Positions 1-12,249 of a stretch of DNA of 64,000 nucleotides are shown here, piece by piece. The notes beneath the pieces are model-generated. The model was not told where the DNA came from, searched no databases, and was given only the letters and a program-made list of their open reading frames with translations. Within the stretch, counting starts at the first letter, position 1; each line of letters begins with the position of its first letter. Source of the DNA: Paulownia fortunei (lineage: Eukaryota > Streptophyta > Magnoliopsida > Lamiales > Paulowniaceae); contig CM033122.1 of the NCBI GenBank assembly GCA_019321725.1, positions 14,720,274-14,784,273 of the forward strand, given 5' to 3'. Position numbers and translations under genes: made by a program.

Positions 1-925
1 GAAGTTCCATATCTTGGTGTTATTAGTGCACTAACATATCTTGCTAATTGTACAAGACTTGATATAACATTCTTTGTTAATTTACTAGTAAGATATAGTT
101 ATTCTTCAACTCGAAAACACTGGAATGGTGTTAAACATATTCTCCATTATTTTAGAGAAACAATATATATAGGTTTGTTTTATTCACATGACTCAAAATT
201 GAAATTAATTAGATATGCTGATGTTGGATATTTATCTTATCCGCACAAAGTACGATCATAAACAGGTTATTTGTTTACATATGGTGATACTGCTATTTTT
301 TGGCGTTGTACAAAGCAAACTCTTATAGTCACTTTTTCAAATTATGCTGAAATTTTTGGCAATACATGAATCAAGTTGAGAATGCGTATATTTGATATCT
401 CTCGTTCAACATATTTGCGAAACTTACAATCTCTTATTTAGCAAAAAAAGTCCAACAATGCTATACGAGGATAATACATCATATATAGCCTAAATTAAAG
501 GAGATAAAACCAATCACATTTCACCAAAGTTTTTTTTCATGTATGAACTCCAAAAGAAATGAGATATAAATATTCATCAAATTCGTTCTAGTGATAACTT
601 AGCAGACTTGTTAACAAATACACGACCAACAATATTTGAGAAATTAGTTCACAAGATTGGTATCGCTGGCTCAAAGATCTTTGCTAAAAATTCTCGAATA
701 AGACAATTCCATGAGGGGAGTAAATACGCGTTGTATTTTTTTTTCCTAGACTTAGATTTTTTTCCCACTGGGATTTCATAAACAAGGTTTTTAATGAAGC
801 ACCTTCACCTTGCGTATTATACGAGAATAATGTACTCTTTTTTATTCATTAGGATTTTTCTAACAGAGTTTTTCTCAATAAAATTTTAATGAGGTATATT
901 CTTGATAATGGACATCCAAGAGAAG
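1..925 (+). pseudogene. Ty1/copia pol 3' end (RT tail and RNase H), decayed
   Basis: Frame 1 reads the end of a copia reverse transcriptase and the start of RNase H. It opens with VPYLGVISALTYLANCTR-like text, continues through a KHWNGVKHILHYF block, and reaches the RNase H region with a WRCTKQTL stretch. In-frame stops at about 258 and 367 break it. The C-terminal RNase H tail (DNLADLLTN) follows near 595-615. The 5' part of the element lies outside the window, so its length cannot be judged. The reading frame ends before a purine-rich run (ccaagagaag, 916-925) that fits a polypurine tract, directly followed by an LTR start. It is a dead element fragment; the family assignment is from pattern recognition. 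Confidence 0.8.
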
Positions 926-1201
926 TGTTGTAAATATATTCAAATTTATGGTGGATGTTCATACTTCCTATTTTTTGTATTTCCTAACTTCCAATGACTT
1001 CAATTGGATGAATTCAAAGATTTTGTAACTTATAAGGTTTTATATTTTTGTTATTATTATATCTTTTTATTATTTGTAACTATGAATGTGCTAAACTTAT
1101 AAATAAAGACTTTATGTATGATCCAAAAATAGAATATTATTCTCTAATTTTCTTATTTTCTTGTTATTTTCATAGTTTTATTTACTTTGTTTTATAACAC
1201 A
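926..1201 (+). repeat. 3' LTR of the copia element at the left edge
   Basis: The LTR starts with TGTTGTAAAT right after a polypurine-like run and ends near a CA around 1200. It lies in the expected place downstream of the copia RNase H tail. The right boundary is approximate because no second LTR is in the window for comparison. Confidence 0.55.
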
Positions 1202-1541
1202 AACATCTTGACTTTTAAGCCCTTTTTTTTTTTACCAAACATCTTAACTTCTTTTTTTTTTTTTTGTTTACTACTCTTAATACTCGCCACTTTCACTTCT
1301 TTTTCAGCTTTTTAATTTTTTCTAAAATTTATCATTTCCCCAAGTCTAATAATCCAGCCCAGTCCCAAGTCCTAACGGGTGAGATTAAACCGGCTTCAGA
1401 CCATCACGCACCACCACTGGCCGGCCCAAATTTCAGCCTCTCCGCTCTCTCTTTCTACCCAGTATACTCTGACCGTCGTCGACGCCGCCCACCACCACCA
1501 CCATCTCTTCTAAGCTTGTAATAATCTATAAGCACTCCTTC
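1202..1541 (+). promoter_or_regulatory. upstream region of the armadillo-repeat gene
   Basis: About 340 bases lie between the copia LTR and the first ATG of the armadillo gene. The first half is T-rich and the second is C-rich, with a short CCACCA run near 1488-1503, as is common in plant 5' leaders. I see no clear TATA box at a usable distance. An open frame at 1264-1521 has proline and serine runs but no recognisable domain; I treat it as leader, not gene. Confidence 0.35.
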
Positions 1542-4500
1542 ATGAATCGCATTGTTAAGCTCGTGCACACTAAAGCAGTTGTCAACTGCCCCAAACCCTC
1601 GCGTGGATTTTCAGTGTTGCAGAACGAAAATATACAGACACCCATGAAATTTCAGGTACTACCCATGCTCTCCAACTCCATAAACTGTTCTTTTTCTTCT
1701 ATTTTGTCTGTCTTGAAGAGTTGTTTGTGAGCCGCCTTAGCTTAATCGACAATTGGAAGGTCGCCAATTGATCGATAAAAATATTCTTCCTGCACCGGAA
1801 TCATGCTATTTTTTTGTGTCTTTGATTTTTTATTATGTCTGCGTCATTTGTGTTGCCTAATCGTAGATTTTTCGGTTTTCATTAGTTTTGTATTTTTGTG
1901 AGTTTAGTGACTTTTTCGTTCCTGTAGCCTTTGGGAGCTCCGATGGTTCATTTATTTATTTTTTTTCTTCAAAAAGTTCATTTTTTGTTCTGAACTTGGT
2001 TCAGAAAACATTGTTTTTAATGTGTTATGTTTTACTGCACCTGGGTTAAATCGGACTGCTTTGATTTTGAAGCTAGTCCTGGCCGTATGATATATGATAC
2101 TTGCATGTAATGCGGGAAACTCAGTAAAGTGTGTGCCTTAAAAAGGCCATAAGTTTTGCTTTCCTCTAGTTTTTTGGCTTTATATCTGCTGCTAGGAATA
2201 ATTAGTGACAATGAGGACCTCATCTCTCAAGATTTTGCAAACTCCACGATTGAAATGTATCAACTCTATTTACTTTGCCCTGTAGATTCTATATCATCAT
2301 TCAAACTCCATTTGATTAAAATAAATCAATCCTATATGAGACGTCTCTTTCGTTTACTACTTCTTGAATAGGATCAGTATGTTATCGTATATTTTGTGTG
2401 CATTATGCCCTGCTTAACATTTGCAAGGAACTAAATTCCATATTATTCCTCATAAGTGCCCAACAAACCATGAGGAGAAATGAACAAATGGAGTTAAAAG
2501 AGGCAAGCAAGAGAAAAATGCCAATAAGTGTGAACTTCAACTATTTTATGAAATGATTAGGTGTCTTGTGGAATGAAGCTGGATAACCAAATATTGGATT
2601 TAAAGGAAAACTATATTGAACAAGCTCAATCATATAGCTTGTACAATAAAATAGAAGAAGCATAAATACGAAAATAAGAATGTGTTAATAAGTTTTTATG
2701 TAAGTATAATGTTTTTGAATCGTAACAAAGTCATTGCATAAAAGATTTTAATTCGTAAAGTTGTATATTTGATCATTATGATGCATTATTGAATTTTCTA
2801 ATTACTTAGAGCTACGTATGAAATATTCTCTGTTTTTAAGTTAATAAATATATAGAATCCCTAATTCGGAAAAGTTCATCTCAATTCTCAAATTAATCTA
2901 ATCTAATTCAGATCAAATAAGAGAAGAAATAATTTGTACATGTCTTTTGATTTTTGTTTCCACCTCAAAGAGTGATTGAATAATTGAGGTTGCAAAATTA
3001 AACTTATCATATAAACAAGAATTTGGCAAATCTACATTCGCCATTTTATTGTTATAGTTGGGGCCATCATTTACGATTAAATTTTTTGTCCTTTTGTCTA
3101 CTTTAAAACTGTGGTTACCAACCAGCGATTCAAGATGTACTTTAGCCAGTGCTTCAACCCAGAAACTAGTACCCTTTTTTCTTGGCTATAGAAGTTTCAA
3201 TTTCAATTGCAAAGCTCATAACAAAACTCTTTACATGTCATGTGCGCATTAGCAGCAGGTCTTAGCACTGTAAGCCCCTGCTCATTGGTCACAATTTCTG
3301 ATTTTTGCATTTCATACTCTTTTTTGGTTATCATCTTATAATTAGTTTTTTGTTTAATTTTAGGGAAATACTAAAAGAAAAACCCTTGAAAGAGTTCATT
3401 CATCCAATATAATTATTTCAACTAGTAAACAGTCCAATTGTGAACTGCTATTTTAACGTCAAATTAGATTTTTTCTTTTGGACCGTAATATCCTTGTCTT
3501 CTCACAAGAACCCCTATATAGATTTGTCTTCTATAATAGGGTTTAAAGTTTGATTTTTGGTATTTTTCCCATCTTTACAATATTCTTGTTGGAAATTATG
3601 CAAATCAATCAAATTTCCTATATTTTTCATAATACCTAAACCATCCATGGGAAGAAGATTGAAAACAAGCCAATAGTTGGTCATTGTGTGGAAAATAACT
3701 TGCTTCCTAAAAGTGGTGTTGGATTTATGCAGGGATAAGTTTATCCAAAATGCTATTCTCTTTTTACATAGCTTTATTGAGTGTCCCAAAGTTGGTTTTT
3801 GTGGTATTAAAATTTGTACTGGATCTTTTAGATAATTTTGACAGACTGTGGACTTTTTAGAATGAGGAGTATTTTCTTAGGGAGCTTTTGGTGTTTTCCC
3901 CTTTATTTTATTGTTTGCTGACTGAAAATGCAGTATTTATGCAGAAGGAATCCAGTGAATGTACAGTCTCGAGATTTCTCTTCATCATTCTTTAAAAGAG
4001 GTAGGTGTTGCTTTATTATTGTTTTTTCTTTGTGCCGTTTCTTTTGTAAAGCTTGTTTCTGTGTTCATTAATAGTGGAAGTTATTGAATAACTTCCACTG
4101 TTAATGTAATTTAACAACTTTTCTCTATCGCTTTCGTGAAGGGATAGTTACTTAAAGATATATCATAAGTGCAATCACGTTAGTGTATGACTAATTTGCA
4201 TTATGTTTGTGACTTCAATTGTCTGAATATCCTATGGTTCAGCCTTTTAATATGCATCAGATTTGGAAAGAATTGTGTGATAAGTACGGCGGTAACGGCC
4301 ATCTGTTAATCCGACATTGTTGTTTGGTAAATGGGTGGACTTATGTTGAGTTGACTCTAAAAGAATGCAGTGAAAGCTTGTGTTCTGGTATAGTTCATAA
4401 GCCATTTGAATGTTAAGGTAATCTTTTGAGATAAAATATGAAAGAGTGAGTGTGTAACCGGAAAGCACCTCCTTCTGTAGAATTTTAATTGGGAGGCAAA

Positions 4501-6867
4501 TAAATTTGTATTGGAAAGCATCAGCTAAAGTGGGTGAGATTTTTCCACAAATAAATATGCACAAACATGCATATGTTGGTTAATTGGAGGCATTGGTAGT
4601 CTGGTTCTCACCATAGGGTACTAAATTATTACTAACTTGTGGACTCCCTTTCAATTTTTTACAATATTATATTTCCCTTGAGGGGTTGGGGTGGGGTTTG
4701 TTCATGTTTTCTCCACTTATGGTTTTAGGGGTGCGGTTTGTTCATGGTATTTTTTCATGATTTTCTCCCCTTATGATCTTGGTTGAGGTCTGTTCATGGT
4801 TTTCTCCACTAAATTCAAGATTATATATTAGTTGTTTCATTTCCTGTAGTTTGTTGTGTATCTTGATACTAAATTAGTTGTTTGCATTTCCATTGTAATA
4901 GATGAGCGATCAATAGAAGAGGAGGCAGAAAGAAAAATAGGATGGCTGTTGAAGCTAATTTTTGCTGGGACTGCAACTGTAATTGGTTACAACTTATTTC
5001 CATACATGGGTATGTTTATTGAAAAGGATTAGCCAATTGAAATGTAGTTATTCCAGTCTTCTATATCAAAATCAGATGTTTACATTGTTGACCTTCTGTA
5101 GGAGAAAATTTGATGCAGCAGTCTGTGTCACTTCTACGTGTGAAGGATCCTTTGTTCAAAAGAATGGGAGCATCCAGATTAGCTCGTTTTGCTATAGATG
5201 GTAATGTTTGAGCTGTGGTTAGTAGCATGTCAAAGTTTACTTTTAAGGCTAGTTTGCTAATTTATGGTCTCCCTTCCTAGAATGAGATCATTTCCAGTTT
5301 GCTTTTTCTTTTTTCTTTATGATTTTTCAAATGAGTGAGAACCTTTCATGAGGCTAAAAATCTTATCATGATTGAGTGGTTGATATTTCTGTAAAAAATT
5401 ATTTTAATGAACACATCTTCCTCGTAAACCCTGATTCGAATATGATGAGTAGCTTGTATATCTCATCTTACCCAAATATGAGGTTCTAGCCAGCCTGTGG
5501 TGCAAGCAAGAAGAACGAGATGTGCGTGTGTGTGTGCCCTTACGAAGAGAGACCTGGGAAAAATGAGAAAATTAGAACTAGAAAGAAAGACAAAGTAAAC
5601 TAGTAACCCAGAGTAGGATACTGTCAAAATTATGCCTAAGCTTGAGTATTGCACACTGTGCACATGTAGCTCTAATTATGTACTCAACATGGAGTAGCAT
5701 GTGTCCGATCAAGGGGGCTGATGACTTTTGTTATCCTTGATCTTTGCTTGATAGCTGAAGTTTGAAACTGTTGTTAAGGGCATCTTAGACGCTTTTAATT
5801 TCTTCCCTTTTGATTCCCAGATAAAATGAGAATGAAAATAGTTGAAATGGGAGGAGCTCAGGAGCTCGTAAGTATGTTAGCGGCTGCTAAAGATGACCGC
5901 ACTCGAAAGGCAGCTTTGAAAGCTCTTGTTGCCATCTCAAAGTCAGGTCAGACTTATGTTGTTTTCTGTTTTTCTCGCACGTGCCTAGGTTTAGAAATGC
6001 TCTTGCGTGGTGAACTCCACTGTTTACTTTAGTACATGAACCCTTTAATCGATGTTCAAGTACCCATGTCGAACACTTGACAACCAAACAGGAATGTGGC
6101 GTTAGGATCTTCCTTGTGAGCGTAAAGTAATGTGTTTCCGGTGAATTGATAACTTCGGCAATCTATTGCCTTACAAATAAGATTTTTTTTTCAACTGTAG
6201 CAGATATTTTCTTGATTTTGTTGTCAAAATCTTTCATTAGGTATCACTAAATAAACAGATCATGGGGGAGACCGGGAAAAATTTAAAACAAAGGAAAATG
6301 AGATGGTGACCATAGTATTGTTTGCTGGAGAACTTAGGGGACACCTATGAACTAAATGGGGAGGCTATTTCCTTCTGTTTGCTCTTTCTTTCTTGTTACT
6401 TTAATGGGAAAATAAAATTTAAAAACCGGTCAATTTGGTGTTGATGGAAATCTCTGATCATGAGATCATAGAGCTGTTGACCTTGGTTGTCTACTCGAGA
6501 CATTCTTATTTGTCCTTTGTAGTGCATGACTGCCACCTGAATCAAATTTTAGCAGCCATCATTACTTTTTCCTCTCCTTGCTTGGTAAACCTTCCCCCCT
6601 CCCCGCACCCCATCCTGTTTTTGGGTGTGCGCAGAGAATCTATCTAAAGATACGCGGATGCATTACAATATATCATTTTAGTGGCTGTTATACCCTGATA
6701 CTGTAGCTTCATTCTCTGCTACTGTAGATGACGCTGTTGGTGCTTTACATAAAGCTGGAGCATTACCTGCCATCAGGTCCACCCCAGATTCCGCCGAATA
6801 TAATGAAGTTGAGAAATACAAGTTGAACTTGCTGAGTAGATTTCGGGATTTGAGATATGATATTTAA
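1542..6867 (+). CDS. armadillo-repeat protein with one membrane segment, six exons, probably mitochondrial
   Basis: Exons: 1542-1655, 3934-4000, 4902-5009, 5102-5200, 5821-5946 and 6728-6867. All introns are GT-AG and all phases join cleanly (0, then 1 throughout), giving 654 nt, 217 residues and stop TAA. The N-terminus has Arg/Lys/Ser and almost no acid up to about residue 60, as in a mitochondrial presequence. A charged EEEAERK patch precedes one hydrophobic helix (about residues 74-93, LLKLIFAGTATVIGYNLF). The C-terminal half holds armadillo-like helices: a GASRLARFA block, then IVEMGGAQELVSML with RKAALKALVAIS, then LHKAGALPAI. The family acts in protein binding; no specific partner can be read here. 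It resembles a small plant family of ARM-superfamily proteins known only by that name, so I give no symbol. I see no break. Intron 1 is long (2.3 kb) with no recognisable element. Confidence 0.85.
4687..4815 (+). repeat. imperfect tandem repeat inside intron 2 of the armadillo gene
   Basis: Three imperfect copies of a motif containing gtttgttcatg followed by ttttctcc and cttatg recur at about 40-60-base spacing. The copies differ by indels. It lies wholly within an intron and has no visible function. Confidence 0.5.
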
Positions 6868-7215
6868 TCTTGAGATGTTATGGCAAAATTTTGAATCATC
6901 AGCTTTGCAATGTTTACTGAGAAGTTAATTTCAGCACGCGGTGTATGATCGTCTGCAATAAAATGGATTTCTTGACTTACTGTTTCTTTGATGCCAAGTC
7001 TGTGGCACTCTTGTTGACAGAAAAGGAAAACATGAATCATGATTTCTGATTGAAGATAGTGTCAATGTGTTAATTTTAATCATCTTCCGCTCTGTCTTCC
7101 TTTTTAAATCTTAATCTGAAAGCTTTGGTGGTTGTTTCAGCCTGGATTTAAGTTCAAAGTTTAACACCATACAGTGAATTATGATTTTGTAGATTATAGA
7201 CTTTAAACTTGAGAC
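6868..7215. other. 3' flank of the armadillo gene, no gene seen
   Basis: This stretch is the probable 3' UTR and flank of the armadillo gene, ending at the target-site copy (CTTGAGAC, 7208-7215) of the adjacent MITE. An aataaaa at about 6957-6963 could be a polyadenylation signal. I see no other feature. Confidence 0.4.
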
Positions 7216-7624
7216 CAATGTTTTTAAAACCGAACCGGATCGGCCGGTTCAACCGAGATCCGGAGGTTGGTTCGGTCTGATTAGGTTCAAAAATTGTTTG
7301 ACTGGTCAAAACCAGCCAAAAATCAATTTGATCGATTTTTATTTTTTTTTTAATTTTTATAAAAGTTTAAATTTAATATTTTGTTATATTTATGTAATTA
7401 TTTAAATTTTATATTTTGTTATATTTTTTTTATATAGTTATTTATTTATTTTTACATGTAAAATATATTATATAACAATTAATTTATTATATTATTATTT
7501 TACATAATAAAATAAAAAAATATAATTAATTTTTATTAAATCGGTCAAATCGTCGATTGAATCTATTATTATTAACAAGATCGGTTTTATTATCAGTCCG
7601 AAAACTCCACTTATGAAAACATTG
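7216..7624. mobile_element. hAT-type MITE, 409 bp, with 8-bp target duplication
   Basis: The ends are inverted: CAATGTTTT at 7216-7224 and its complement AAAACATTG at 7616-7624. Flanking octamers are CTTGAGAC (7208-7215) and CTCGAGAC (7625-7632), one mismatch apart, which is the target-site length of hAT transposons. The left end continues with a GAACCGGATCGGCCGGTTC block and the centre is very AT-rich with no ORF. Short non-coding hAT derivatives with this kind of terminus are common in plants. It must have been mobilised by another element. The boundaries are well supported by the terminal repeats plus target duplication. Confidence 0.75.
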
Positions 7625-7632
7625 CTCGAGAC

Positions 7633-8254
7633 CTTAGGAAAATAATAACAACAGTCTTAACAAACTAGAGCCCTGTTAGAATTGTTCAAAAATTCAAAAC
7701 AGTTTCTATCGTGTTCTTGGTGTAAAAGAGAAATTTATGCTCACACGTATAACAAAGTGACACGAAGCAGAAGTGAGAACTATTATGAGGCGCAAACGGA
7801 GTAAGATTAAAAACAGAACAAAAAGCAAAATTTTGGGGGCGCAATTACTCCACGTCCGCTGGTTCAAGTTCAATCCTTGAATTGTCAAAAGCAACAATTA
7901 ATTAGCTCTGACCCAATTATACTCGGTGCGTGTTGCCGACCTCACAAGAGCTTTTACTACTAGGATTTTATTGACTCAGAGACCCGTTTATGGTCTCAAA
8001 GCCATGAGCTGATGCCAAATTTGAATCACCCTTTTGTAGCAGTAGCATTTCCTATAAAACAATATTTAATCACGGGTTTCTAAATCCCATCACTGTCTTG
8101 ATCAGGATTTGTCATTCCAAAATGACAAGTTTCATTATCTTCATCAATCCTAGTCCCACCAGACATTGATAAGAGCGAGAGAAGAGGGTGAATACTTCTT
8201 GCTCAAAAATGCAGATAAGCCCTTACTGCTTATCCCATCAAGGCCCTCTTTTTC
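7633..8254. other. intergenic stretch, nothing recognised
   Basis: About 620 bases of ordinary composition. A 63-codon open frame on the minus strand (7706-7897) has no recognisable domain. I see no RNA gene or repeat. Confidence 0.4.
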
Positions 8255-8482
8255 CTAAGCATCAATGAAATGCCTTCTTGTCTGTGTTTTGTCAGCATTT
8301 AGAGAGATGACCCCTTGCAAAGAGTCCATCATGGAGTCAAGAATTGAATTGCAATGCAGCACATTAGTCAGCTGATAATGATTTTCCAACCCCTTGAGGC
8401 TAACAGTATCTGGGATGAACGGATTCAAGCTCACGAAACCTTGGTTATCCTCGTTTGTTTGCGGTGTGGCCGCTGCTGCCAC
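8255..8482 (-). other. unrecognised 75-codon open frame, possible gene fragment
   Basis: The frame encodes a normal-looking soluble peptide (it includes FVSLNPFIPDTVSLKGLENH) with no low-complexity bias. This looks more like a piece of former protein-coding sequence than random AT-rich DNA. A stop lies just upstream in the same frame, and upstream codons (around 8483-8525) still read protein-like. I do not recognise the family. It could be an exon relic cut by the gypsy element that follows at 8690 or by another rearrangement. Confidence 0.2.
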
Positions 8483-8734
8483 TTCTCATAAACAACTCAA
8501 TGCACCTTCAGTACTATCAAAAGTCACCTGCGCCGGTTGAAGTAGCGCAGTGCTAAAGCGTTTAGGGCATTTGTTGGAGGATTAGAAATTCGATTTCCCA
8601 GGGAGCATTTTGGCCTCATGTGGGTTTGCTTGTTAGTGAGTGAGCTCTCAGCTCCATTCTTTAAGCATCATATGGGATGAGCGACTGTGTTATGGTTATC
8701 CCAGGATCGCGCGAACACAATAGATACTTCATAG

Positions 8735-11355
8735 GGTTATCATCAAATCCTGTACAATTTGAATAACCAAAAGAGTGTAGGTTTCATTACTTCTACTAGC
8801 ACTTATTGTTATGTGGTCATGCCTTGTGAACTAAAGAACACGAAGGCCACATACCAAAGATTGGTAGATAACATGTTCAAGGACCAGCTCCAACAAAAAA
8901 TAGAAGTATGTGTAGATAATATGCTCGTCAAGAGCAAAAAGACTGAGTCTCATATCGCTGATCTGGAAGAGACATTTGAAGTACTAAGGAAATATGGCAT
9001 GAAGATGAATCTAGCTAAGTGCTAATTTAGGGTGAGATCTGGGAAATTTTAGGGTTTTGACTAAAAGAGGAATTGAGGTGAACCCCAAAAAGTTCAGGGT
9101 TGTCCTAGACGTGAAGCCACGTGTAAGGATTAAGGATGTTCAGTGCTTTACTGGAAAGATAGTGGCACTTAGTAGGTTCATATAAAGATCCATTGAGAAG
9201 AGCTTTGATTTCTTCAAAATTCTAAGAAATAGATGCGGATTTGACCAAGGTGTGCTAAAGAGCATTTGAAGGGTTGAAGGATTTCCTGGCCAAGCTGCTA
9301 TTACTTACTAAGTCAGTCCTAATAGAGGTATTCTATGTATATTTATCATAGAGCATATCATAAGCTTAGTTTTGTTGAGAGAAGAAGCTAAGTAGAAACC
9401 AATCTATTACATCGGTAAGCAGTTTCATGGAGCTGACATAGACACTCCAAGATAGAGAAGGGGGATTAGCTCTTGTCATCATTACCAGAAGGCTAAGGCC
9501 CTATTTTCTATCGCATAAAGTGGTTATCCAAACAAACCTACCGCTTAGATAAACTTTGGGCAAGCCAGACACCTCTGGACGGATGATCAAATAGGTAAAT
9601 AAGGATGGGAAAATATGATGTGGATTATCAGCCCCAAGCTCTAATAAAGGTACAGCATTGGCTTTTATTTAGGAAATGACCAGGCCAACTTAGCAGGACA
9701 AGAAATGACTACTACACTAGAGGGGTTAGCTACCATTGTTGGTTATGAAGCAGGGATTGTCCTGACTAGCACAAAGGGGAATGAGTTAGAGTTTGAAATT
9801 AAATTCAAATTTAAGACCTCTAACAATGAAGCTGAGTATGAGGCCCTGGTCAGATGGCTAAGAATAACTTTGGAATTAGGAGCTAGATATGTAGTGGGCT
9901 ACTCTGGTTCTAGGTCAGTAACACAACAAATTAAGGGTCAATTTCAGATAAAGGAATAACACATGGAAAAGTATGTAGAGTAAATTACTGCATCGGGGCA
10001 TAACTTGGCAGTGTGGAGTACATCAGAATAGCAGAAGAGACTATCTATCCAAGATGGCTAGCTCCACTTTAGATTGAAAAACTTAGAAAATTACCTTACT
10101 CTTAGCTGGTCAGAGTTGCACTAAGACTGGAGTATTTGAAGTTGAGGAGAAGGAAGATTGGAGAGCTCTAATTTTGGCATACTTGAAGGAAGATATTCTG
10201 CACCAGAATAAGAAAGAAGTAGCCTGGCTTCAGAGTCGAGCTATATGATTTTGCCTCATTGGGGACCTACTTTACAAAAGAGCTAGTACACTATACTTGA
10301 GATGTTTGTAAACAAAATAGGGAGTTTTTGTGCCCAAAAAATCATGAAAGATATTGCGAAGATCACTCTAGAAGCAGGGCTCTGATTAGGAAAATTTTGA
10401 GGGTTGGGTATTTCTGGCTCCCATTAAACATAATACCGAGGAGCGAGTTTGGACGTATGAAAAATACTAGAATCATGCTCCATTGTTACATCAGTTGGCA
10501 GAAGAACTCATAACTATAAGCTCACGTTGTTCTTTCTCACAATGGGGAATCGACATAGTGGGGCCATTCCTAGTGGCTTTGGTGCAAAGAAATTTCTTGC
10601 TAGTTGCTGTAGATTATTTTAGCAAATGGGTGGGGGTTGAGCCAATGGCTAAGATAACTAAAACAGAAGTTATGAAATTCATTTGGAGGAATATTTGTTG
10701 CAGGTTTAAGGTGCCCAGAAACTTAGTCTTAGATGATGACACCTAATTTAATGGTTATAAATTAAGCAACGATTTCCCTCATTTTGCTCATCCCTAAGCT
10801 AATGGGCAAGTTGAGTGGTACCAACCATATAATAGTGTAAGGTATTAAGTCTAGATTGAATAGATCTGGCAGATAATAGGTTGAAAAGCTGGGTTCCATG
10901 TTATAGGCTTATCGGACTAGTCCATAAAGTACAACTGGAGAATCGCTGTTCAGTCTTCTCTATGGAGCTGAAGCAGTAATTCCAACTGAAACCTTAATGG
11001 AGACACATCAAATTTAGAATTTCAATGAAGTAAAGAATGAGAAGTTAATAAGGGAAGTATAGGACATAATTGATGATTATTAAGACTGAGCTTATGTTTG
11101 GATAGAGGCATATAAGAGTTGACTCCGAGCAAGATATATCAAAAAGTGAAGAAAAGGCAGTTTTTTAATTGGGAAACTTGGTTTTAGGCTGAGCAAATGC
11201 ATTGAAGGCTACTGGAAAGCTAGAAGCCAATTGGGAAGGATGTTATATGATCTACAAGGTTTTAGCAAGAGGAGTTTATGAGTTGGAAGAGCTAGAGGGG
11301 CAGAAGTTCCCTCAATCATGTAATATCTGCCGCCTAAGCAAATTTTATGTTTAAG
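8735..11355 (+). pseudogene. gypsy pol relic: RT, RNase H, second RNase H, integrase
   Basis: RT starts at a YHQI motif near 8735 and runs to an MKMNLAKC block near 9025. Its catalytic box reads VCVDNML instead of YVDDML, so an essential Asp is lost. The thumb (KRGIEVNPKKFRVVLD, about 9065-9110) follows after a stop. The first RNase H is in pieces to about 9690. The second is clear at 9705-9959 (AGIVLT, then SNNEAEYEAL). Integrase core text is at 10483-10746 (WGIDIVGPF, VAVDYFSKWV), with a damaged D-box reading LDDDT, and an E-box region near 10795 (ANGQVEWY). The pol end reads YELEELEGQKFP then a CNICRLSKFYV tail. Several frameshifts and stops separate the parts. Confidence 0.75.
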
Positions 11356-12249
11356 TCTTGAACTCTTATACATATTGTACATCAATTATCACAAAGATTG
11401 CATTTACTTTTAGAATATATTATTAAAATTGAATAAAATAGGGTACTTAATTCCTCTTTACTTATTTTTCAAGAATAATGTAAAAATAATCAAGTGTATT
11501 GCGCGACATTCTGACCTACATAAATAATTGAATTTATTTTTGGGTGTGCTCGATCCGCCAACCTCCTAAATACTTTAACGACTGAAAGCCTCTAAGGGAT
11601 ATGCTCGATCTACCAACCTCTCAAATACTTTGATAGGCAACAGCCACTGACGGTAGTGTTTGGTCCGTTGATCTACCCGGTGTATGTGAAATATTTGGAT
11701 GAACAAATATACACATTATCTAATCAAACATAAGCCTATAGATCTGGGGGGGACTACGCCCATCTATGACCCTTTAAGAAAACTTTGATGCTTCAGAATT
11801 AAATTTTTTATTGATGATTGATGCCTTAGTTTGATACAACAAACTGAGTCGGACTAAGATAAGATAACCCCTTGGAAAATTCTTTGATTCAAATTTTAAT
11901 TTTGATTGACGTTATCTTAGTTTGATGCAACAATGGAGCTAAGCTAAGATAAGATGATTGAGCCTAAGGACTTGCCGGATAGGTGCTGGTAGACTAGGAG
12001 TTGATTGAGGAAGGGAAGGTGATGGTTTTTATCCTCTTAAGGCAGAGCTAGATGCTTTTGTCGCCTAGATAAGATGGATGGAGGTCTCACTAGTAGACTC
12101 CTACTAGGGGTAGCTCATATCCTTGTTTGGGCCACCCACTGGAGGGGCTACACGGAGTAGACCCTTGGCATCCAGATCGCCCATGAAACTATATGCTTGG
12201 GCCTGCTCTTGAGCACTCTACAACCCATAATGATAGTACTCTAGAGTTG
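11356..12249. other. gypsy 3' non-coding region
   Basis: The stretch between the pol end and the antisense ORF. Two diverged copies of a short motif on the plus strand (tgctcgatc followed by caacctcc/caacctct and aatactttgat/aatactttaac, near 11549 and 11602) suggest a small local duplication. A second pair (taagataa with nearby tttgatacaac/tttgatgcaac) recurs near 11830-11950. I see no coding capacity. Confidence 0.35.

Noticed and set aside
1264..1521. 85-codon open frame upstream of the armadillo gene
   Set aside because: Phe-rich then Pro-rich composition without domain features, and no following exon structure; better explained as 5' leader and promoter.
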